Virus record (IMG/VR): IMGVR_UViG_3300017991_000116
Span: 1 to 62,536 of that record
Length of the DNA: 62,536 nt
Reading direction: 5' to 3' (one strand)
Source: a virus
Shown here: positions 15,816-24,988 of the stretch, one piece after another
How the letters are laid out: each line of letters opens with the position of its first letter
How positions within the stretch are numbered: the stretch's first letter is position 1
Made by a program: the position numbers and the translations under genes
Notes under the pieces: model-generated
Databases searched by the model: none
What the model was told of the DNA's origin: nothing
The model's input: the letters and a program-made list of their open reading frames with translations, nothing else

Positions 15816-18800
15816 CAATCCACCTCTGTCGGCTGCACATACTTCTCGTAGACTTCCCCAGCGTTGTTCGCAACGACGACGAAGTCCTCGACAGGAACGC
15901 CGTTGACCTCGTGCATCCCTGCTTCCTTCAGCTTCTTGATCATCGCGGCCCGCTTGTGTTCCGACTGGGTAGTCACGCGAAGAATCTGCTGCTGCCTGAT
16001 TCCTCGACGGAAACCGATCTCGTGACTCGAGTGGTAGGAACTGGCCTGCCGCTCGGCCGCTCGATCGATCGTGTCACGAGCCTGGTAGACAGGGCCATGG
16101 GAACTGGAACCTGGGTTGGTGCAACCGTAGTGGTCACCGAAGTGCAGGTAGGAGTCGAGCCGGTCGAGCTCGTCGGTGGAAACGATGAGCTGGCACTCCT
16201 TGGCAAACGAGTGACTGTTCAAAGAGTGCCCGAGCCCGGATTCCGTCATCATGTACCCGAGCACGTTGTCGCCTGAACCGGTGCCCACATCGGCCGTTTC
16301 CGACACGCCGATCCCTCGAGGAATTCCTCGAGCATCGCGCTCGCCGATTCCCATCGGACCATTTTGGAGCATCGACACAATAAGGTTGGGGTCGGCACCG
16401 TGGAACACGAACCGGACACCCTTCTCCCGCAGTCGCTTGCCTCGACCCTTCTCGACGCCCGTCGTGTGCCCAGGGAAAGCCTCGACTTCTTCGACGTTCT
16501 CTCCCGACGCCTGTTCGGGAGTCATGCCGGTCGACTCGAGAAGCTTCTGAAGCATCTTTGGGTTCTTCGAATGCTTCGCCATGAGCTTCTTGACCTTGGT
16601 CGGGGTCGTCGCCTTGTCGAGAACGTCGTCTGTCACCCCCATCCGCCTCAGCGCGACCTTCATCCACCCGATCGCAGGCGTGTCCGCAGTCGCAATCGCG
16701 GCCTTCTCTGCCGCCGTGGGCTTCAGTTGCTGCTTCAGTCGCGAGAGAACACCCGACTTGTTCGGGTCCACCTTGCCGTCCACGAGGTCGGCCACCTGTG
16801 GAGCGGACGCCCACAAGAGGCGACGCTGCTTGAGCGCCTGCTTCTCGGCCGGCTTCGGGTTGCGTAGCAGTTCGTCAGCAAGACCCGGCTGGGCTGTGTC
16901 CAAGAGCTCGCGGAGCGCGTCGTCTTCCGTCTGCCCAGGCCGGGGGCGGAGTTTGATGATGACGTGATCCTTGTAGGCGAAGTGGGTGCTCGAGGTGCAC
17001 ATGTGAATCTCGCCCACTTCGGTCTGCAACGAACGGGTCGGGATTCGGCCCATGTTGTAGGAGGAAGAGTGACCGGACTCGTCGGCCCACGAGTCGTCGC
17101 TCGAGTCGAACGACGCTTTCGGGAACACGAACTCGCTCGTGTCCGGAAGAACCAGCTTCTTCGGGAGCGCCTGCGGGCGGATCCGGAAAGAGATCTGCTG
17201 ATAGGTACCCTGCGCGTCCTTGCGGCGCGTCACGCGCATGCCTGAACCGGTCAGACCCGCGCCGTCCGAAGCGTAGCGGCGACCGCCAGCTCCCAGCGTG
17301 GTGCTTCCGACCGTCGCCAAGTCCTGGTTGTTGTCCGTCGCTGGAATGTTCTCGGTGTCGTCGGGGAAGTACCTCGGACGGTCGGGAGTGCTCTTGGCGT
17401 CTCCAGTGGGAGACGGAGGACTGACGACCTCGTCGACCGTGACGGAAGCAGCTTCCCAAGCGTTCTTGTCCACGACGAAGTTCGTGTAGTAGCTACCCAC
17501 GATGGGGTCGTCGAGGTTGTCGGGGTTGATGCCGAGTTGCTCGAACATCTTCTTGACCTTCTCGATCGCAGCGGGGCCTCCACCGTTCTGGACCTTGATC
17601 GTGATCTTGCCTGCTTCGGGTTGCGGGGTACCGGTGGCGGGGTCCTGGTAGGGCGCGGTCTTGATTGTCGTCCCCGCAGCCGCCGCAACCTTCGCCATCA
17701 AAGCCGTAGACTTGTACGTCTTCTTGACGGTCTTCGGAGCCTTCTTGCTGACCTTGCCGGTATCTTCACTCCAACCCGTGTCGAACGTGAAAGTGCCGTC
17801 CTTGCTCCCGGTCTTCTGCCGGTAGAGCTTCGTGAAGAACGCTTCGAAGTCCTTGCGCAGGTCGAGCTTGCGCTTGCGTGCTGCCTTCAGGAACTTAGCC
17901 TGCTCCTCGGGCTTGCCTGGGTAGAGCGCCTCCGCGTAGGGCCGCAGCTTCGCGATGTAGTCCTTCGTCGACATGTTCTCGATGGCCTGGAGACCCTCGA
18001 GCATGTCCATGGGGTCCATGTCGTACTTGCCTTCGACCCAACCCTTCCAGAGCGAGTTGTAGATCGGAGGCTGGCCGACGTGGTTCGGATCGTAGTCGAG
18101 GGAGAGCGTGTCTCCGGGGAAGAACCGGAAGCCCTGTTCCTTGTCCACACCGATGATCTGCCCGTTCGCAGCTCGGATGAACTGACCCCCGTGACTGTCG
18201 TGCTGGGAACCGAGCCAGTCGAGAAGATGCTCTCGAGCGAGCGTCTGCCGGTCCTCGTCCGAAAGACTCTCGACGGAAGCGTGACCCAAGTCGGGTTGCT
18301 TGGGATCCCGGTCGACCATGGGCTGCAACGTGCCCAGCTTCCCGCCGAGCGTCATGACTCCCACGGGAACAGGGTACTCACCGCCGTGCACGATCTGGGC
18401 AATCTCCGCGTACGCCTGCTGAACGGCAGCCGCGAAGGGCTTGGACTGGGAGCCGCCCTTGGTCTGCGCGACCTTGAAGAGCCACTTGTTGCCGTCCTTG
18501 TCCACGTAGATGCGCTTGTCACCTGCACCGCCGAGGAAGTTGCCGCTGCCCACGAGGGAGAGCTCCTCGGGCTTCGGGATGCCGGCCGGTGGCTTGATCT
18601 TCTCGACCGCCTTCTTGGAAGGAGTCGCCACGGGCTCTTCGGGAACTCCCGGCGCAGCCGGTGGCAAGTCCTCGACCGCAGCCGCACTCGGGGTGACGGC
18701 CACGTCCTTCTCCGCTTGAGCCTGCTTGACGAACTTCTTCAGTTCCTTGATCTTCTTCGGAGACGTGGTGGTCGGCGACTCCTCGTGCGCCTTGATCAGA

Positions 18801-20989
18801 ACGTTGGCGAGCTCGATGGCCTCGTCCCAGTTCTGGGTGCCGTGCAGTTCGTCAACAGCCTTCTGGATGATGACCTTCTGCTTGCCTGTCAGTTCGGCCG
18901 CGTTCTCGGTGAGCCACTTGATGTCCTTCTTCTTGATCGCGGACTTGACCTGCTTCGCGGTCGGCTTGTTGGCCTTCTTCTGCGCTTCGGTCTCCTTCGC
19001 GGCCTGCACCTTCGAAGTCAGGATCTTCACGAGGTTGCTAGCCTTCTGCGCGTAGGAGGCAGCAGCAGCGGGGTCGCCGCTCGTCGCCATCGCCTGACCC
19101 AGCAACGAGGCTGCTTTGACGGCGTCCTTCAACTGGTCCGTCGTCAGGGCATGTGCTTCGCCCGTGTCCACGACCATGCCCGCGAGCGTCGTCTGCTGCT
19201 CGGGGCTGAGCTCCGCGACGTTGGCCTTCAGCGCTGCCCAGTCGCCCTTCGCCAGAGCCTCGTCGAAACCTTCGTAGCCGGGGGCGACCTTCGGAGCCTC
19301 TTCGATCGGGTCGGAGAGCTCGGCCTGCTTCTGGAGGAAGTTTTCGGTCATCGCCTCGTCGAGCACGCTCACCCACTCAGGGGCGCTCGTCGCGGCACTG
19401 TCCGAGAGAATCTCGAGCAGCTTGAGGCACTGGTTCACCTCCTCCGCGTTCATGTTGTCGATGGGCAGATTCAACGGAGCGGTGTTGACGAGGCTCTTGA
19501 TCTGCGCCTTGCTGAGCGTCCCGAGCTTCGCGAGCTCCTCTGGGTCTCCGTTCGCGGCAGCTACCTCTTCGTCGGAGGGGTGCGGAACCTCGGGCTCCTT
19601 GCCGAGCTTTATCTCGAGCGCTGTGGCCTGCGAGGTATAGTACGCGGCAGCACCAGTCTGCCCCGCAGCCGTCGCCCTCTCGGCCAAGATCTTCGCTAGC
19701 TCGAGCGCTTTGCCGACGTACTCGGCAGACATCTCGTCATTGAACGCTGCCGAAACAATGTCGATAGCCTGACTCTCTTGACTCTCGGTCATGGAGGGAG
19801 CGAGCTCCTTGAGCTTCTCCCAGTCTCCGTTCTGGAACGCCCCGAACACTTCCTCGTCGGACGGAGGCGTTGGAGGAGGCGGTACGCCAATCTCCTCGAG
19901 GGACTTGTCGGACGGCACGAGCTCGTCCTCGCTGATACCCGTGGGGGTCGCCTGCGTCGCGACCTTCACCGGCTTGCCGTTCTTCATCTCGTAGACCGCG
20001 CCCGTGGTGGGATCGATCCATTGGCCTTCCTTCAGGTCGACCTCGTAGACCTCCTTGGTCTTCGGGTGCACGAACTGGTTCGGCTGGAGACCGGCTTCGT
20101 CCTGAAGCTGAAGAGCTTCGTCCTGCGTGAAGTACGAAGGCTTCACTGCCGGGTTCCAGTAGACAGGCTTGGCCTTCAGCGGCTCGGGTGTCTCCGGTTC
20201 GGCTGCCGGTTCCTCGCCGGGCTCGAGCGGAGCGTCTGGGTCACCGTCTGGACTCAGTCCCCATGGGTCGTCGGCCGGCTTCTCAGGCTCCGCCGGTTCC
20301 TCGGGCGGAGGTTCCTCGGGAGAGGGCTCCTCGCCGGGCTCCGCCGGGGGCTCTGCGGGCTCTTCAGGCTCCGCAGGCTCATCCGGTGCCGGTTCGTCGG
20401 CGGGAGGCTCCTCGGGCGGTTTCTCGTCCTCTGGCGGAGGCTCCTCGTCAGGCTTCGGCTCGGCCTTCGGCAGGTTGTCCGCACCGACAGGCTCGGGCAT
20501 CTCGGTCGGGACCGGCTCTCCAGCGGCGACTGCCTTCTGGAAGGTGTCCTGCGGCTCGACGCCCATCTCCTTGAGCTTCTTCGCCAGCATCTTGAGCTTG
20601 TTCGAAGGAATCCAAGCAGCGCCACCTTCGACGCCCATCTCCGGAACCTTGTCCTGACCAGGCATCGGCTCGAGCTGAGGGTCGGCCGAGGACGGGTCGT
20701 CGATGTCACCGATGGGCGGGTACTCGTCTGTCGTACCCTCGGGCGGGTCCATCAGAGAAGCGGCGTGCTTCTGCATGTTGTCGAGGTTGATCCAAGTCGG
20801 CTTCGCACCACCTGCCTGCTTCTTCCAGACGAGCACCTTCTTGTATTGGGTGCCGTCCTTCTTCGTGGCCGTCTTCATCCCGATGATCTTGACTTCGATC
20901 AACGGGTCGTGGACGAGCTCGTAGGCATCCAGAAGGGGAACCGACCCCTCCCAAAGAAGCAGCCCTAGCGGGCGGTACGGGAAGCCCAT
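15815..20989 (-). CDS. Giant multidomain (polyvalent-type) protein: helical repeats, kinase-like and ART-like domains
   Basis: 1,724 residues from the ATG at 20989, the largest gene here. In order: a beta-rich head (1-100); a Pro/Glu-rich linker (about 165-290); about four helical repeats built on a GDW-x-x-L motif (about 395-760); a kinase-like domain (about 812-1055) with a Gly-rich FLGGAGDKRIYVDKDGNKW loop, catalytic-loop-like SQHDSHGGQF and metal-binding-like VDKEQGF; an unassigned middle; and a C-terminal module (about 1520-1670) opening FVFHG, with GIGVSETADVG and SSHEIGFRRG, resembling a PARP-type H...E ADP-ribosyltransferase. Located in the structural/packaging half, it may be packaged and injected like T4 Alt. 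Domain calls are by eye. Confidence 0.6.
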   Translation of the reverse strand: MGFPYRPLGLLLWEGSVPLLDAYELVHDPLIEVKIIGMKTATKKDGTQYKKVLVWKKQAGGAKPTWINLDNMQKHAASLMDPPEGTTDEYPPIGDIDDPSSADPQLEPMPGQDKVPEMGVEGGAAWIPSNKLKMLAKKLKEMGVEPQDTFQKAVAAGEPVPTEMPEPVGADNLPKAEPKPDEEPPPEDEKPPEEPPADEPAPDEPAEPEEPAEPPAEPGEEPSPEEPPPEEPAEPEKPADDPWGLSPDGDPDAPLEPGEEPAAEPETPEPLKAKPVYWNPAVKPSYFTQDEALQLQDEAGLQPNQFVHPKTKEVYEVDLKEGQWIDPTTGAVYEMKNGKPVKVATQATPTGISEDELVPSDKSLEEIGVPPPPTPPSDEEVFGAFQNGDWEKLKELAPSMTESQESQAIDIVSAAFNDEMSAEYVGKALELAKILAERATAAGQTGAAAYYTSQATALEIKLGKEPEVPHPSDEEVAAANGDPEELAKLGTLSKAQIKSLVNTAPLNLPIDNMNAEEVNQCLKLLEILSDSAATSAPEWVSVLDEAMTENFLQKQAELSDPIEEAPKVAPGYEGFDEALAKGDWAALKANVAELSPEQQTTLAGMVVDTGEAHALTTDQLKDAVKAASLLGQAMATSGDPAAAASYAQKASNLVKILTSKVQAAKETEAQKKANKPTAKQVKSAIKKKDIKWLTENAAELTGKQKVIIQKAVDELHGTQNWDEAIELANVLIKAHEESPTTTSPKKIKELKKFVKQAQAEKDVAVTPSAAAVEDLPPAAPGVPEEPVATPSKKAVEKIKPPAGIPKPEELSLVGSGNFLGGAGDKRIYVDKDGNKWLFKVAQTKGGSQSKPFAAAVQQAYAEIAQIVHGGEYPVPVGVMTLGGKLGTLQPMVDRDPKQPDLGHASVESLSDEDRQTLAREHLLDWLGSQHDSHGGQFIRAANGQIIGVDKEQGFRFFPGDTLSLDYDPNHVGQPPIYNSLWKGWVEGKYDMDPMDMLEGLQAIENMSTKDYIAKLRPYAEALYPGKPEEQAKFLKAARKRKLDLRKDFEAFFTKLYRQKTGSKDGTFTFDTGWSEDTGKVSKKAPKTVKKTYKSTALMAKVAAAAGTTIKTAPYQDPATGTPQPEAGKITIKVQNGGGPAAIEKVKKMFEQLGINPDNLDDPIVGSYYTNFVVDKNAWEAASVTVDEVVSPPSPTGDAKSTPDRPRYFPDDTENIPATDNNQDLATVGSTTLGAGGRRYASDGAGLTGSGMRVTRRKDAQGTYQQISFRIRPQALPKKLVLPDTSEFVFPKASFDSSDDSWADESGHSSSYNMGRIPTRSLQTEVGEIHMCTSSTHFAYKDHVIIKLRPRPGQTEDDALRELLDTAQPGLADELLRNPKPAEKQALKQRRLLWASAPQVADLVDGKVDPNKSGVLSRLKQQLKPTAAEKAAIATADTPAIGWMKVALRRMGVTDDVLDKATTPTKVKKLMAKHSKNPKMLQKLLESTGMTPEQASGENVEEVEAFPGHTTGVEKGRGKRLREKGVRFVFHGADPNLIVSMLQNGPMGIGERDARGIPRGIGVSETADVGTGSGDNVLGYMMTESGLGHSLNSHSFAKECQLIVSTDELDRLDSYLHFGDHYGCTNPGSSSHGPVYQARDTIDRAAERQASSYHSSHEIGFRRGIRQQQILRVTTQSEHKRAAMIKKLKEAGMHEVNGVPVEDFVVVANNAGEVYEKYVQPTEVD

Positions 20990-20993
20990 CGGT

Positions 20994-21722
20994 TCAGTCC
21001 TCGTTGTCGCCGATTTCAGGATCCTGCGCCCACGGTGGGGACCACACGATGCTGTCACCTTCAAGCATCATCAGTTCCCAGGACCGCTTGGACAGTTCGG
21101 CCGCACGACGCATGACGCCGTTGGTGCGAGCGAAAACGTTCACGCTCACGGTGTCGCGGAAGTCGAGTCCCGTGTTGACCGTGACGGTGATGAACTCCTT
21201 GTGGGGGTCGCTCTGTTGCGCGGCTGCCATGCGGAATTCCTTCTGCGCGATGGAACCCACGTCGAGCATCCCCCGCACGCCGGTCTGGAGACCCTTCGCA
21301 GACTTGAGCATCGCCGCGAGAACCTGCTTCTCGCTCTGCATCGTGAGCGGCGTGGGCTTCTTGCCGAACTTGGGGGAGCTGCGCTTGGTACTGATCGAGT
21401 AGCGCTTCGCCACCTCGTACATGCTCGTACGCCCCGTGGCGAAGAACCCGTAGGCTTTGCCAGTGACCGCCACGACACCCCGGATGGCTCCGTTCACGTC
21501 GGCGTTCGCTCGCCGGGAAGTGAGGGGGTCTTCCGCTGCGGCCACACTCTCGGCCGCCCTGACGACTTTCTGGATCGCCTCGAGGTAGAGATCGCCCATC
21601 CGGACGAAGCTCCGCCAAGAGTTTGCGGTGTCGAGCAAAGGCTTGCGCATGGCGTTGCCCTCGACGAGAAGATCGGTTTCGAGCAGCTCGCGGGCTTCGA
21701 TGATGCGGCGCTGTAGACTCAT
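20994..21722 (-). CDS. Hypothetical protein preceding the giant gene
   Basis: 242 residues, start at 21722 with a GGAGG site 6 nt upstream and a promoter at 21745-21773. Long helices, a basic middle (about residues 100-130: KRYSISTKRSSPKFGKK) and a beta-like TVTVNTGLDFRDTVSVNVF segment. No recognised domain. It is separated by only a few nucleotides from the giant gene, so the two are co-transcribed. Confidence 0.6.
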   Translation of the reverse strand: MSLQRRIIEARELLETDLLVEGNAMRKPLLDTANSWRSFVRMGDLYLEAIQKVVRAAESVAAAEDPLTSRRANADVNGAIRGVVAVTGKAYGFFATGRTSMYEVAKRYSISTKRSSPKFGKKPTPLTMQSEKQVLAAMLKSAKGLQTGVRGMLDVGSIAQKEFRMAAAQQSDPHKEFITVTVNTGLDFRDTVSVNVFARTNGVMRRAAELSKRSWELMMLEGDSIVWSPPWAQDPEIGDNED

Positions 21723-21744
21723 GAGGTACCTCCGACTCCTTACC

Positions 21745-21773
21745 GTTCTACCAGAAGCCGGGGGTTGTGTCAG
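21745..21773 (-). promoter_or_regulatory. Putative promoter of giant-protein operon
   Basis: CTGACA (21768-21773), 17-nt spacer, TAGAAC (21745-21750). The TGA of the ParB-like gene (21770) lies within the -35 box. The leader to the ATG at 21722 is short (about 16 nt) and contains GGAGG. Confidence 0.5.
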
Positions 21774-22582
21774 CCAACCGCCTCGGAGTCACCCTCGAGC
21801 TCTTCCTTCTCGCGGGCTTCGGCTTCCTTCACCCAACGCTCCGTCACCTTGCCAATCACTTCGTTGACGTCGTGCCCCCATTCTCGGGCAAACTTGAGGA
21901 CGCGATCAACCGCCTTCTTGGTCTTCTTGCTCAAGGCGACGTAGACGTGCTCCTTGCCGCCGTAGGAGAAGACCATGAACGAGTACTCCATCGTGTCGCC
22001 GTGCTCGTTGAACATCTTGTTCAGGATCGTCCCTAGATCGTCCAGGGTCTTGGCCTCGCCCACGGCATCACTGATCTTGTCCTGCGTCTGCTTCGGGAGC
22101 CCAGTGGCCTTGATACCCTTCTGGACCTGGTGCACGAGCTTCTTCCAACCGTCCAGGTCGGTGAAGGCGAACATGCGACGCAGCGGCTTCTCGCCGTACT
22201 TGGTCGCCATCTCGCGGTACAGCGCCGCCAACTTGTCAGGGTTGGGCTTGCCGTGCAGGGAGTTGAGACGGACCGTGACGAACTTCTGAAGGTCTTCGTC
22301 TTGCCACCGAGCGTCCGACAGGATGACGCAAGGAAGCGACTCGTAGCCGAGCGTCTTGGCGGCTTCGTAGCGGTGGGCCCCGCCGAGGATGCGGTAGGAC
22401 CCGTCCACCATGGGAACGATGTGAAGGGGCTCTATGAAGCCGTTCTCCTTGATCTCGGAGACGAGCCACGCGAACTCCTCACTCGTCATCTCGTTCGCGT
22501 TCCACGCGTTCTTCTCGATGAGGTCGAGGTCGACGCTCATCACGGTGGGGGTTTCCGGCACGCCCTGTGGAGAGTCGGTCAT
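21770..22582 (-). CDS. ParB/Srx-fold protein
   Basis: 270 residues, ATG at 22582 overlapping the upstream stop (ATGA). Residues about 15-100 carry the ParB/sulfiredoxin N-terminal pattern: LIEKNAWNANEM, IKENGFIEPLHIVP, then GGAHRYEAAKTLGYESLPCVI, where the GxHRxxAA loop binds CTP or ATP in family members. The rest is helical and basic with an acidic end. It sits among ssb, ruvC and a helix-turn-helix gene, so a role in DNA handling or regulation is more likely than partitioning; no ParA is present. Confidence 0.7.
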   Translation of the reverse strand: MTDSPQGVPETPTVMSVDLDLIEKNAWNANEMTSEEFAWLVSEIKENGFIEPLHIVPMVDGSYRILGGAHRYEAAKTLGYESLPCVILSDARWQDEDLQKFVTVRLNSLHGKPNPDKLAALYREMATKYGEKPLRRMFAFTDLDGWKKLVHQVQKGIKATGLPKQTQDKISDAVGEAKTLDDLGTILNKMFNEHGDTMEYSFMVFSYGGKEHVYVALSKKTKKAVDRVLKFAREWGHDVNEVIGKVTERWVKEAEAREKEELEGDSEAVG

Positions 22583-22800
22583 TGCGATGTCAGGGCCTCC
22601 ACCAACGTGTCGCACTTGCCCGAAACGATTTGGAGCTCACCAACGAATTCACGGAGGAAGCTCTCGAGCGCCTCGGGGTCCTGCGCCGGGATCGACACAC
22701 CGGGGATGCCGACCTCCACTCGCTCCTGCCACTTCTTGAGGATGGCGATGCCCGTCTCGAGCTCGTTGTGCATCACTTCGGGGGACACAGGAAGGTTCAT
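22579..22800 (-). CDS. Small helical protein
   Basis: 73 residues, ATG at 22800 (MNLPVSPEVMHNELETG) overlapping the upstream stop as ATGA, and its own stop overlapping the ParB-like start. Helical throughout, acidic, no metal motif. Probably a subunit or adaptor for one of its coupled neighbours. Function unknown. Confidence 0.55.
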   Translation of the reverse strand: MNLPVSPEVMHNELETGIAILKKWQERVEVGIPGVSIPAQDPEALESFLREFVGELQIVSGKCDTLVEALTSQ

Positions 22801-23708
22801 TCGTCGTCTCCTGCCATGTCTTGGAGGGTGTTCAGTCCGAACACGCATTCGCCCTTCTTGAAGGCCACGAGACGGATGCCCAGGAGCTGCTCGAACTTGC
22901 CGAGGTAGCGCTGGATCATCTTGGGGTCGGCCTTCTTGCCGAAGTCGTTCGTCGCGAGGAAGTCCAAAGCGATGAGGCTAAGGTTGTTGCTCTTGACGTC
23001 CGACTCCGACAGTTCCTCGGCGCGCTCGAGCGCCGCATCGACGTTGGCGATCTGCTCGCCGAAGCAGTAGAAGTGGAACGCCTTGGCCTCCTCGACTTCG
23101 GGAAGCATGTCCACGTTGGCGAGCTCGTCTTCCTCGTCTTCGTCGAGCTCGTCTTCCTCGTCGTCCACTTCCAAGTCGTTGCCTTCCTCGTCAGTCACGG
23201 GGTGCAGCTTCTTAGGCTTCACCGCCGCTTCCTTCTTGTCGAGTGCTTTCCCGATGGCGTGCAGGAGCTGCGGGTAGCTCGACTTCTCGGCAAGGTCCAA
23301 CCACTTGTTGACCGTCTTCTTGTCGGCCTTCTGGAACCAGATGCGGGTGAGCTCGCGGAGCTTCGACCAGCCGAGCGAGACGATGCGCTGCTTCGTCTCG
23401 GGGTCAATGCCTGCCAGGTGCACGCTGAGCATCTGACCGATGTTGCGGAGCCGCTCGGCCTTGCGCCGATGCATGCCGAGCTCCTTCTCGACGTAGTCGC
23501 CGAAGCTATCGTAGCCCCACGACTGGTAGATGGCGCACTTGCGGGGGTCGCCGTTCACCGGGGTGTTGTAGGCGTCCCACAGAATCTGCCCCATCTCGAC
23601 GTAGCCGGTGTCCAGGGTCTTCGCCAGTTCGGAAGCGCGCTTGCGCATCTTGCTCGCCCACTTCGCCGAACCTGGTGAAATGCTCGTAACCGTCGCTGTG
23701 CTGCCCAT
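22797..23708 (-). CDS. Phage DNA-binding-type protein with acidic linker
   Basis: 303 residues, ATG at 23708. The N-terminal half contains a widely seen phage pattern (YQSWGYDSFGDYVEKELGM, RRKAERLRNIGQ, about residues 63-95) predicted to be helix-turn-helix-like. Residues about 180-205 are a run of Glu/Asp, and the C-terminus is a separate helical domain. Its place upstream of the ParB-like gene and downstream of ssb suggests a regulatory or replication accessory role. The family is recalled only as a conserved phage protein. Confidence 0.6.
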   Translation of the reverse strand: MGSTATVTSISPGSAKWASKMRKRASELAKTLDTGYVEMGQILWDAYNTPVNGDPRKCAIYQSWGYDSFGDYVEKELGMHRRKAERLRNIGQMLSVHLAGIDPETKQRIVSLGWSKLRELTRIWFQKADKKTVNKWLDLAEKSSYPQLLHAIGKALDKKEAAVKPKKLHPVTDEEGNDLEVDDEEDELDEDEEDELANVDMLPEVEEAKAFHFYCFGEQIANVDAALERAEELSESDVKSNNLSLIALDFLATNDFGKKADPKMIQRYLGKFEQLLGIRLVAFKKGECVFGLNTLQDMAGDDE

Positions 23709-23722
23709 CACTGCTCCTTCAG

Positions 23723-24022
23723 TCAGCGGAAGATCAACTCCCTCGCTCGAATCTCTGTCAGCTCACCAGCCGCCCCCTCGCGGTTCATGAGCTCGCCCTC
23801 GATGAACACGTACGCTCCTTTGCGCAAGTACGCACGACACGTGTCCACCAACCCTTCTCCGTACGCGTTCACCTTCACCCAGGTGGTCACGACACCATCA
23901 CGGATGTGCTTGTCAGACGCGAGAATGAACGTACACACCGGGACCTGCTTGGTCGTCTTGGCGTATTCGATCTTGGCTGTCACGTCTCCTGAAATGACCA
24001 CCCGATTGATGGCTCGCGTCAT
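23723..24022 (-). CDS. ssb: Single-stranded DNA-binding protein, OB fold (bacterial type)
   Basis: 99 residues, ATG at 24022 overlapping ruvC's stop (ATGA). Begins TRAINRVVISGDV with the SSB beta-1 pattern, followed by VPVCTFILASDK, TTWVKVNAYGEGLVDTCR and YLRKGAYVFIEGEL, which align with the OB core of bacterial SSB. Only the core is present; the usual C-terminal acidic tail is missing. A second, gp32-like SSB is encoded at 31771-32565. Confidence 0.85.
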   Translation of the reverse strand: MTRAINRVVISGDVTAKIEYAKTTKQVPVCTFILASDKHIRDGVVTTWVKVNAYGEGLVDTCRAYLRKGAYVFIEGELMNREGAAGELTEIRARELIFR

Positions 24023-24579
24023 CCTGCTCTCCGTATGGCCCGCAACACGTCCGAATTCAGACATGCTAGCACGGAGGCGACCGCGTCGTACGCGTGTTCG
24101 TGCATCCCTTTCGGCAACCCCTGCGCCAGAAGCTCCTCAGAGAATTGGCGTCCGCACTTGGCGCAGACAGCAGCGGCGACGTCCTCCTTCGTAGCGGTAC
24201 CCACACCGGCCACCGCGATCTTGATCTCCTTCGGCGTGGCCTGCACGATGGGCAGGTCGTTCATCTCGGCGAGGGTCGCGACGATGCCCCAGCACATCGC
24301 CATCTTCGCAGCGGCGGCGGAGTTCCTGGGAAAACTCATGGACTCGGCGACGATGGCCTGGGCATTCGAAGCCAACGGGTAGAGCGCGCGGATGAGCTCC
24401 TGCGCTCGGCGTAGGTTGTCGTCGGCCGCCAACACCTTGCGCTTCTTGTCGGCCTTCGCAGTCCGCAGGGTGCCCAACGACCGCACGTCCACGAAGGGAG
24501 CGCCATCCTTGCGAGTAAGGTCCACGAGGGCGTAGCCGCACGTGGCGAATCCGGGGTCCAGTCCGAGAACACGGGCCAT
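24019..24579 (-). CDS. ruvC: RuvC-like Holliday junction resolvase
   Basis: 186 residues, RNase H-like fold. Candidate catalytic acids are Asp8 (LGLDPGFATCGYA), Glu79 (VAESMSFPRN) and Asp165 in HAYDAVASV. The segment TPKEIKIAVAGVGTATKED (about 115-134) matches the RuvC DNA-binding region. It would resolve recombination or replication junctions before packaging. A CxxC-type pair near 139-142 is an extra not typical of cellular RuvC. Confidence 0.88.
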   Translation of the reverse strand: MARVLGLDPGFATCGYALVDLTRKDGAPFVDVRSLGTLRTAKADKKRKVLAADDNLRRAQELIRALYPLASNAQAIVAESMSFPRNSAAAAKMAMCWGIVATLAEMNDLPIVQATPKEIKIAVAGVGTATKEDVAAAVCAKCGRQFSEELLAQGLPKGMHEHAYDAVASVLACLNSDVLRAIRRAG

Positions 24580-24580
24580 G

Positions 24581-24988
24581 TCAGTCCTTCTTTCGCTTGT
24601 CCAAGTTCAAACGTCGGATGCCCAAGCCTTTCGGGAGCGGCGGCTCGCCCACCTTCTCCTGCATCTTGAACATCCTCGAGGTGAGCGCGATGGAAGCCAT
24701 GATGCGGTTGGCATCCTGGGGGTTCGTCAGGCGCCCCTCGTCGTCTTTGGAAAACTCCTCCCCAGCCTCAGCCTCGACCGCAGTCACGAGCTCGAGGAGC
24801 TGGGCAGTTCGGTTGCGCCCCCAGTTGGACTCGTACATGAAGCACAACGAGCAGATGGCGTGCCGATCCTCGTGCAGTCCTCCGAGCTCCCACACCGCCT
24901 GGCGCTTGTCGCACTTGGCGCACGCCGTGTTGAGCATCGGCTTGGGCAGCGGACGGAGGAACCGGGGGTCAATCAGAATCGGCTTCAT
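24581..24988 (-). CDS. Zinc-finger-like hypothetical protein
   Basis: 135 residues. Two CxxC pairs (CAKC at about 23-26, CSLC at about 46-49) form a likely zinc knuckle; the rest is helical with a basic C-terminus. The region EEFSKDDEG resembles a segment in the primase of this phage, but the similarity is too short to interpret. Overlaps the dCMP deaminase gene by 20 nt. Confidence 0.6.
   Translation of the reverse strand: MKPILIDPRFLRPLPKPMLNTACAKCDKRQAVWELGGLHEDRHAICSLCFMYESNWGRNRTAQLLELVTAVEAEAGEEFSKDDEGRLTNPQDANRIMASIALTSRMFKMQEKVGEPPLPKGLGIRRLNLDKRKKD

Noticed and set aside
17537-19699. 720-codon open frame on the plus strand
   Set aside because: It is antisense to the giant minus-strand gene, whose composition and motifs are protein-like. 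High GC keeps the opposite strand open. No ribosome site or recognisable domain.
20169-20657. Tandem-repeat protein on the plus strand (Ser/Gly-rich)
   Set aside because: It is the antisense reading of the Pro/Glu-rich linker of the giant protein, and its repeats are a by-product of that codon usage.
21770-22582. Plasmid-type partition system
   Set aside because: Only a ParB/Srx-fold protein is present; no ParA ATPase or iterated parS-like sites nearby.
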